The position numbers and the translations under genes were made by a program. Shown piece by piece: positions 30,741 through 36,078 of a stretch of 36,078 bases of DNA. The notes beneath the pieces were generated by a model. The model was not told where the DNA came from. It saw nothing but the letters and a program-made list of their open reading frames with translations, and made no database searches. Position 1 is the first letter of the stretch. Each line of letters opens with the position of its first letter. Source of the DNA: CAZNER01 sp964572065 (lineage in GTDB: Bacteria; Patescibacteriota; Dojkabacteria; JAHIVN01); assembly GCA_964572065.1 (NCBI GenBank), contig CAZNER010000012.1, forward strand, positions 1-36,078. The letters are read 5' to 3'.

Positions 30741-31700
30741 TTAAGGCTTCCAAATATATACGGGGTGAATATGTTCTATATAACCTTTTCTATAAGCTGT
30801 AAAATCATTTGAATCATATACTCTTAATTCAGGTCCAAATAATTCCATCTTGGCATCAATTCTAGCACATAAATAACAAAATTTATCAGGGGTAAGTAGA
30901 GAAGGCTTTGGCGCTTTTTCTTGAATCACTAAAATTACTTTTATTTCTTCTGCATAAGGTAATACGAGAAAATTTCCAACTCTAGATGATACCTGTGTTA
31001 GTTTTTCTATTAATTCACCAAATCTTTTCTCAGATCCTCTATAAAATTGATTAAATGTTCCTCTTAATGCTACAACCCGGCGAGTAGATGCTATAACTCC
31101 ATTTATAGTTGCTTTTAATGAGTAGCCAAGAAGCCTTGCAATTATTTTATTAATTGAGCTTCCTTCATATCCGGCAATCCCTGATATATGTGGCATTTTT
31201 ATAGCATTTATTGGATACCAAAAATTTATATTTATATCTACAGGTTTGAATTCAGAAGTTACTTCGTCATATTTGGGGATACAGTTCCAAGTTGAATATA
31301 AGATCCTTTGACTGAAATTTTGTATAGAATTTGGATTCCATTCAGATAGTTCACTAGATAAATACAATACAACTGGAACTCCATGATTTCTTTTTCGATC
31401 AGGATTTAAATCAAATCCTAGTATTGGGATAGGATAAGCCAACGTTACTGGGCACCATTCTTGAGCTGGAATCCAGTCAGTATCTGTTGAAACTGTAAGA
31501 TTATGAAAGGGTAAAATATCTAATCCTGAATAAGTAATTCTGATTGTATGAGAAGATAGAATCTCAAGTGTAGTTATTATTTCAGCTTGGTGTTTTAGGT
31601 AAGTTTCTCCAAGACCAGGTGGTAATGGATTTCCAAAATAATCTGTACTAGGATACTTTTCTACTGGGTCGGTTCTAATTCTAGGTAATTGTTTTTCCAT
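30741..31700 (-). CDS. Orphan protein of unknown function (319 aa)
   Basis: An intact 319-aa frame on the minus strand, not recognised as any family. It has no signal peptide or membrane segment, many Pro, Trp and Tyr (for example DWIPAQEWCPVTLAYPIPI) and a single CxxC (FCYLC near residue 270). Lysine is near 6 percent, about half that of the housekeeping proteins here. A TATAAT (with a poor -35) ends six bases before the ATG at 31700, suggesting a leaderless transcript. It is divergent from the 351-aa orphan, about 290 nt apart; the two may be a unit. Foreign origin is possible. Confidence 0.7.
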   Translation of the reverse strand: MEKQLPRIRTDPVEKYPSTDYFGNPLPPGLGETYLKHQAEIITTLEILSSHTIRITYSGLDILPFHNLTVSTDTDWIPAQEWCPVTLAYPIPILGFDLNPDRKRNHGVPVVLYLSSELSEWNPNSIQNFSQRILYSTWNCIPKYDEVTSEFKPVDININFWYPINAIKMPHISGIAGYEGSSINKIIARLLGYSLKATINGVIASTRRVVALRGTFNQFYRGSEKRFGELIEKLTQVSSRVGNFLVLPYAEEIKVILVIQEKAPKPSLLTPDKFCYLCARIDAKMELFGPELRVYDSNDFTAYRKGYIEHIHPVYIWKP

Positions 31701-31993
31701 TGTTATATTATATTATCATTAGGAAGAAATAATATTATATCATTATATATTTGCTTAAAATAGCGATTTTTGTTATTACATCGTAAATTTTTCTTCTGCT
31801 TGAATCTGTAATTATTAGTAAGGAGATTAAATAATATATTATAGGTTGTAATATAAATTCATGAGGATGAGAAATTCTGAAAATGCTGAAGTAATAAAGA
31901 GAAGAGGATAGTATATATTAATTAAATTATTGTTTTATTATGAGTTTTTATATATAATCCACGTTATATATAATATGTTTTACATAAATAGTT
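31701..31993. other. Divergent promoter region between two orphan genes
   Basis: 293 nt. Several TATAAT-like hexamers occur on both strands, near 31710-31720 (minus) and near 31935-31975 (plus). Strong -35 boxes are absent. No operator-like repeat longer than about ten bases is seen. Confidence 0.45.
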
Positions 31994-33049
31994 TTGGAAC
32001 CAACTATTGAATCATCAACTAATAGTCTTATAACAGCTTGGCGAGATTATGTAAATGCTGAAAGCATAATAGGTGGTGAAAAAGAACCTGCATATGCAAA
32101 TCAAGCGTTAGTACCTCCTGTCAATGAAATGAGGAAATGTGTTATTGATTCATTTAAGAGGGCAATAAGTGAAGTATGTGAGACAGCTACTGAAAGTATT
32201 ATTAGAGTTGTTGCTATTTCTACTCATCCTCTTGAACTGTTTGGGTATGATAGGGGTGATGGTGTTTTTCTACCGGGTTTATTGGATATAATGCAGGAAG
32301 TTGCAACAAGAGAAAACAGACGTTTTGAGCTTACTGCTACATGCTATGTGGATAAGGAAAGAGAAGTAATTATAGATTACATAAATGGACAAAATATAGA
32401 AGAAAGATACAGTAGAATTGATATAGAAGTAGTGTCATATGATATAGAAGGTGATATGCCAAGGGAATTAAAGCAAGAGAGATTTGATGTTTTAGTTGCA
32501 ACTCTTGTAACGATTTATGTTGATCGTGATAGACAATTAAAGTTGTTGTCTAAGGAGTGGCCTAGAATAGCTAATGAAATGATAATTGCAAGTACTATGA
32601 ATTACTGTGTACCATCTGAGCTTCGGGAAATGTATACACAAATAGAAATTCGAAAACAGAGACTCCTAGAAAAAATTGTAGGTTGGGTTCTTCGACCTCC
32701 ATGTGGGAAGGAATATAATATAAGAGAAGCAAACTCAGGTATAAGGGGAGTTATTAATAAGGTTTATATGCTAGTAGGATTGCTTAAGATAATGGGATCA
32801 TCATTATCGAAAATAAATCCAGGAATGATTTTTAGAAATGTAAAAAGATTGTTGGACTATACAAGAAAGGTCGTAGAGCCGTTAACAGATAAAATAGAGG
32901 CAAGTGGTAAGACTTATTATTGGGGAGCGGATTTCGTTAAAGAATGTATCGGTAGTGATTCTTTAGAACTTGTAGGGGGGCATGGGGTAATACGTGCCCA
33001 TGAGCTTGCATATCCATGGTTGGTTGTACGATTAAGAAGATCAGCATAG
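31994..33049 (+). CDS. Orphan protein, possibly a Rossmann/methyltransferase-like fold (351 aa)
   Basis: The frame opens with a TTG at 31994 (MEPTIESSTNSLITAWRDY). No Shine-Dalgarno is seen. A weak class I methyltransferase pattern can be argued: strand 1 IIRVVAIST (about 68-76), a second strand with VVSYDIEGD (about 147-155) and a strand-4-like FDVLVATLVTIYVD (about 164-177) with an acid after it. The canonical GxGxG is not present, so the fold and function are open. The C-terminal half is helical and basic. Composition is less lysine-rich than the neighbours, as in the divergent partner gene. Confidence 0.6.
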   Translation: MEPTIESSTNSLITAWRDYVNAESIIGGEKEPAYANQALVPPVNEMRKCVIDSFKRAISEVCETATESIIRVVAISTHPLELFGYDRGDGVFLPGLLDIMQEVATRENRRFELTATCYVDKEREVIIDYINGQNIEERYSRIDIEVVSYDIEGDMPRELKQERFDVLVATLVTIYVDRDRQLKLLSKEWPRIANEMIIASTMNYCVPSELREMYTQIEIRKQRLLEKIVGWVLRPPCGKEYNIREANSGIRGVINKVYMLVGLLKIMGSSLSKINPGMIFRNVKRLLDYTRKVVEPLTDKIEASGKTYYWGADFVKECIGSDSLELVGGHGVIRAHELAYPWLVVRLRRSA

Positions 33050-33083
33050 ATTAAAAAAATAGTATATTAAATATCATAAAGAT

Positions 33084-33294
33084 ATGTTTTATTTAACTTC
33101 TTTTTTAGTTCTTGTTATTTCAATAGGGATATTCTATCTTAGTATTACTTAAAAATAAGACTAAAAGAATAAATAGAGTATTCTTTTATTCAGGATTATC
33201 TTTCTTCCTTTGGGCTATTTCGCTTCTTCTTTATACTTTTTCACCAAGTAATGAGTCAGCTTATTCTTGGATCAAGGTAGTTTATATAATTGGA
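33084..33294 (+). pseudogene. Frameshifted 5' part of the histidine kinase gene
   Basis: An ATG at 33084 opens a hydrophobic peptide (MFYLTSFLVLVISIGIF) that stops at the TAA at 33150. The +1 frame from 33127 on reads ILVLLKNKTKRINRVFF and then FFLWAISLLLYTF, directly joined to the kinase frame at 33295, but that frame has a TAG at 33124 and no ATG, GTG or TTG before 33295. Together they rebuild the usual first two membrane helices of a 7TM sensor. One extra base between about 33125 and 33150 explains this. Confidence 0.6.
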
Positions 33295-35361
33295 ATGTTT
33301 CTTATGTTAAATATGATTAAGTTTTCGTATTTATTTCCTGCTAAGTCAGAAGTTAAGATGGGGATGGGACTTCATTATGTATTAATTGGTCTTGCTGTGG
33401 TTATGATTCCTATAATTATATGGTCAGATCAATTCGTTATTTCAGTAATAGATGTGGAAGGATGGGGATATGAAACTAAATTAGGTCATTATTATATTTA
33501 CTATGGACTTGTTGTTTTAACTTCAATACTTATATTAATAAGAAATATAATTTATAAATTTAAGAGATCAACTGGAAGAGACAGGATTCAGTTAGTAATT
33601 CTGTCTTTTGGAACATTACTCTTTGGAATAAGTGTAAGTGTTTTAGATATAGTGATACCAATATTATATGGTACTTCTAAATATTTCTTTTTAAGCCCTG
33701 CTACAGGTATTTTTTATATAGGAGCAGTTGCGTATGCTATTTTAAAGTTAAGATTTTTTGATGTAAGGTTAGTAATACGGAGAATAATAACTATTTTGTA
33801 TGTTGGATTATTAAGTGTGGGATTTTATCTTTTAATAATATACTTAACTGATAGGGCGTTTGGTTCTGTATTTACGAGGGAGTCTCTAATAATTGCGTGT
33901 ACAGCTACTTTGTTAATTAATAGTATTTTTACCCCAGCAAGGGAATATTTTAGGGAAAAGATTGCTCCAAAGATAATTAGAACCGATTATGACCCGGTCA
34001 AAGTTAGAGATCACTTTATAGATCAATTATCTACTAGAATAGATATAAGAGAGATTATTTCTATTAGTACAGAAACCTTTAAGGGGTTGTTTAACTTGGG
34101 TGACTGTAGAATGGTGGTATATAGGAATAAGGAAGGAGAAAAAGTAATTTATATGCAGGATAAAAATAGTAAGAATTTTAATTATAAAAGTGTACTTGAA
34201 AAGATAAAGAAAGTTCACAGAACGGTAATTATTAGAGGTGAGATGGTTAATTTGGATTATAATAACGAACTAAATAAAGCAGAGGAGGAGATACTGGAGT
34301 TTATGAATAAAGAAGAACTTGGAGTAATTGTTTATCAGAGTATTGAATCGAAATTTGAAGGGCTATTTTTCTTAGGAGAGAAAGTTGATCGAAGTGTTTT
34401 TACAACTACAGATGTGGATTTATTAAAATCTTTATCAAATTATATCTCTTTAGCTGTCAGTCGTGCGTTTTTATATGAAGAAATTCAGGATTTCAATAAG
34501 ACTCTTAAGCAAAAGATTGATAAAAAAACAAAACAGTTAAAGCAGAAATTTTTAGAATTAAAGGAAGTACAGAAACGTGAGCGAGATATGTTAGATATTC
34601 TTGGTCATGAGCTTAGGACTCCTTTATCTATTATAAAGAGTGCTTTGGGGCTTATTAAAATGAGAGGTAAAGGTAAAGATTTTAAATATGGTGATGTAAA
34701 GAAATATGTTGAAAAAGGAGAGGAGTCAGTAAAAAGAGAGGTAAATATTGTTGAGAATATGCTTAGTGCAACAAAAATTTCTTCGGATCAAGTAACATTT
34801 AATTATGATGTAATTGATATGATAGATGTTATTAAAGACAGTATTGATGGAAATATCAAAAAGGCAAAAGACAAAAATCTATTTATAAAATTTGATAAAC
34901 TGGATGGACCAGATAAGTCTTTTAGGAGTTATGGTGATAGGACTGCAACACAGCGTATTATGGATAATTTATTAAGTAACGCAGTAAAATATACAGATAA
35001 AGGCGGGATAACTATTAAAATTAATAATGATGATGATTTTGTAACTATAAGTGTTCAAGATACAGGTAAAGGTATTTCCAAGGAAGATATTAAAAAGCTT
35101 GGTCAAAAATTCTATCGTGTTGATCAATATACAGAAGATAGGAGAAAGAAAGTAAAGATGGTAAGACCAGGTGGAACGGGTATTGGTTTGTATGTAGTTT
35201 ATGGATTGGTGAAGAAGATGAATGGTAAGATTTGGTTTGAAAGTGAGGTAGGAAAGGGAAGTACCTTTTATTTTTCACTACAGAAATATACTGGACAGAA
35301 AATTAATAATAGGAAGGATAAAGAAGTAGATATATTTAAAAGAAGAGGGTTGAAAAACTGA
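33295..35361 (+). CDS. Membrane sensor histidine kinase (7TM-type input, GAF, HisKA, HATPase)
   Basis: 688 aa from the first ATG in frame, though the real gene probably begins at 33084 (see the frameshift entry). Several membrane segments fill about residues 1-215, in a histidine-kinase 7TM-like input region. A GAF-like domain lies around 230-395, then a lysine-rich coiled coil (about 400-430). The HisKA motif GHELRTPLS has the phosphoacceptor H438. The ATPase domain carries the N box DNLLSNAVKYT (N562), then DTGKGI and GGTGIGLYV. It signals by phosphorylating a response regulator; none is encoded next to it. Kinase motifs are complete, so the catalytic part is likely functional if translated. 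Confidence 0.9.
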   Translation: MFLMLNMIKFSYLFPAKSEVKMGMGLHYVLIGLAVVMIPIIIWSDQFVISVIDVEGWGYETKLGHYYIYYGLVVLTSILILIRNIIYKFKRSTGRDRIQLVILSFGTLLFGISVSVLDIVIPILYGTSKYFFLSPATGIFYIGAVAYAILKLRFFDVRLVIRRIITILYVGLLSVGFYLLIIYLTDRAFGSVFTRESLIIACTATLLINSIFTPAREYFREKIAPKIIRTDYDPVKVRDHFIDQLSTRIDIREIISISTETFKGLFNLGDCRMVVYRNKEGEKVIYMQDKNSKNFNYKSVLEKIKKVHRTVIIRGEMVNLDYNNELNKAEEEILEFMNKEELGVIVYQSIESKFEGLFFLGEKVDRSVFTTTDVDLLKSLSNYISLAVSRAFLYEEIQDFNKTLKQKIDKKTKQLKQKFLELKEVQKRERDMLDILGHELRTPLSIIKSALGLIKMRGKGKDFKYGDVKKYVEKGEESVKREVNIVENMLSATKISSDQVTFNYDVIDMIDVIKDSIDGNIKKAKDKNLFIKFDKLDGPDKSFRSYGDRTATQRIMDNLLSNAVKYTDKGGITIKINNDDDFVTISVQDTGKGISKEDIKKLGQKFYRVDQYTEDRRKKVKMVRPGGTGIGLYVVYGLVKKMNGKIWFESEVGKGSTFYFSLQKYTGQKINNRKDKEVDIFKRRGLKN

Positions 35362-35741
35362 TGATTTGTTAAATGTTGATATATGGGTTATATTATTAAT
35401 TCGATAAACAAAATATCAAATTTAAATATAATAGATTAATTGATAGGTCTCAAAATATTTGATCATAGGAATAAACAGCATTTAAATTGCAGCTATAACT
35501 ATCTCTCCATCATTTCATTAGATTTATTATCTTTGTGTATAACTTATTAATATTTTAAAGATGTTAACAAGTCAGTAATTTTTATTCCTAAATTATTTAA
35601 AAAGCAATATCATAGATATGAAATAGTATTTGACATTATTGTTTCCTACTATTAATATCAGTTAAATTGTCTGATTTATGGTTATTCCTCCACAATTAAT
35701 ATAAATTACCTCAGTAAATTTTATTTATTAAATAATAATTT
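35362..35741. other. Noncoding stretch between the kinase and the pilin-like gene (380 nt)
   Basis: No open frame of useful length. It is A+T-rich, with one good promoter toward its right end. No terminator with a T-run was found after the kinase. Confidence 0.6.
35630..35658 (+). promoter_or_regulatory. Promoter of the VirB2/TrbC-like gene
   Basis: A perfect TTGACA (35630-35635), 17 nt and TAATAT (35653-35658). The transcript would begin near 35665, leaving a leader of about 77 nt before the ATG at 35742. Confidence 0.55.
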
Positions 35742-36068
35742 ATGGAATTAATATTGAGTATTTCTATGTATGTATTTTCATTATTTATTTTTGTTAGTCC
35801 TATTTATGCAAATGAAGGTGAAGCTATTGAAATTGGCAATTTAAATAAAGTATTGTGGGATATCGTTGCTACTATACAATTTTATTCAATACCGATTGTG
35901 GCAATTTCTATAGCAGGAATTGGTTTAACTATAGTATTTTCGGGTGATGATACTGCAAAAAAGGAGAATTTGAAGGAGTGGATAGTAAAGATAGTTATTG
36001 GGGGTATTTTGATATTTAGCTCGGCGACTATTGCCCGAATTATTAAGAATAGTATAGGTGTAATTTAA
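35742..36068 (+). CDS. VirB2/TrbC-family pilin-like membrane protein
   Basis: 108 aa. It has a signal peptide ending in IYA before NEG (cleavage after about residue 23), then two hydrophobic segments (about 45-67 and 84-100) around a short charged loop with GDDTAKKENLKEW. This size and topology are those of TrbC/VirB2 pilins of type IV secretion systems. CPR genomes often carry such proteins beside VirB4-like ATPases; a possible continuation lies beyond the window. The start ATG lacks a Shine-Dalgarno. Pilin identity is inferred from topology. Confidence 0.75.
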   Translation: MELILSISMYVFSLFIFVSPIYANEGEAIEIGNLNKVLWDIVATIQFYSIPIVAISIAGIGLTIVFSGDDTAKKENLKEWIVKIVIGGILIFSSATIARIIKNSIGVI

Positions 36069-36078
36069 CTTGTTAGAT

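Noticed and set aside
1..36078. TGA read as glycine (code 25), as in SR1 and Gracilibacteria.
   Set aside because: Several genes end correctly at TGA (mreC with ATGA overlap, tsf, the kinase), and conserved glycines are not encoded by TGA in the proteins checked.
1..36078. CRISPR arrays, insertion sequences, prophage genes.
   Set aside because: No regularly spaced repeats, transposase or integrase genes, or phage structural genes were seen by eye.

Overview
The window looks like a chromosome segment from an A+T-rich bacterium with a reduced genome, most likely a member of the Candidate Phyla Radiation (Patescibacteria). The reasons are very low G+C, lysine- and isoleucine-rich short proteins, few Shine-Dalgarno sequences, an rpsF-ssb-rpsR block without rplI, an rpsB-tsf-frr-rseP block without pyrH, uppS and cdsA, and a complete archaeal-type AMP/RuBisCO pathway of the kind reported from several CPR lineages. 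TGA appears to be a normal stop (for example mreC, tsf and the kinase at 35361), which argues against SR1/Gracilibacteria, where TGA codes for glycine. Dojkabacteria- or Peregrinibacteria-like is a guess only. A run of ten N at 14126-14135 shows the window is a scaffold.

Layout. 1-2100: mostly minus-strand RNA-related genes: a partial rlmB, tRNA-Thr(GGT), a small P-loop kinase with an apparently leaderless promoter, a methyltransferase remnant, tRNA-Tyr, tRNA-Thr(TGT), and an unassigned 155-nt structured RNA candidate at 1936-2090. 2266-10146: rpmB, then the rod-shape operon mreB-mreC-mreD-PBP2, running into dprA and topA. 10352-13879: rpsB (with a ~120-nt structured leader), tsf, frr, rseP, rpsU. 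14215-18286: dnaX, ybaB, recR, then cca. 18332-23687: a beta-CASP ribonuclease followed by ribose-1,5-bisphosphate isomerase, form III-type RuBisCO and AMP phosphorylase. 24212-25403: rpsF, ssb, rpsR. 25489-27826: two poorly known proteins, possibly a MutL-like protein and a barrel-sandwich/KOW partner. 27910-30491: two exported PDZ proteases (S41 and HtrA). 30741-33049: two divergent orphan genes with unlike composition. 33084-35361: a membrane histidine kinase whose 5' end is frameshifted. 35742-36068: a VirB2/TrbC-like pilin.

How the genes fit together. AMP phosphorylase makes ribose-1,5-bisphosphate from AMP, the isomerase converts it to ribulose-1,5-bisphosphate, and RuBisCO adds CO2 to give two 3-phosphoglycerates. 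Key catalytic residues of the isomerase and RuBisCO, and the recognisable phosphorylase motifs, are intact, so this is probably a working nucleotide-salvage route into lower glycolysis. The adjacent RNase and tRNA nucleotidyltransferase suggest, without proving, a link to RNA turnover.

Least explained parts: the structured RNA, the MutL-like/barrel pair, the orphan divergent pair, the rpsB leader, the tRNA-Tyr with a C1:G72 pair, and the broken sensor kinase.
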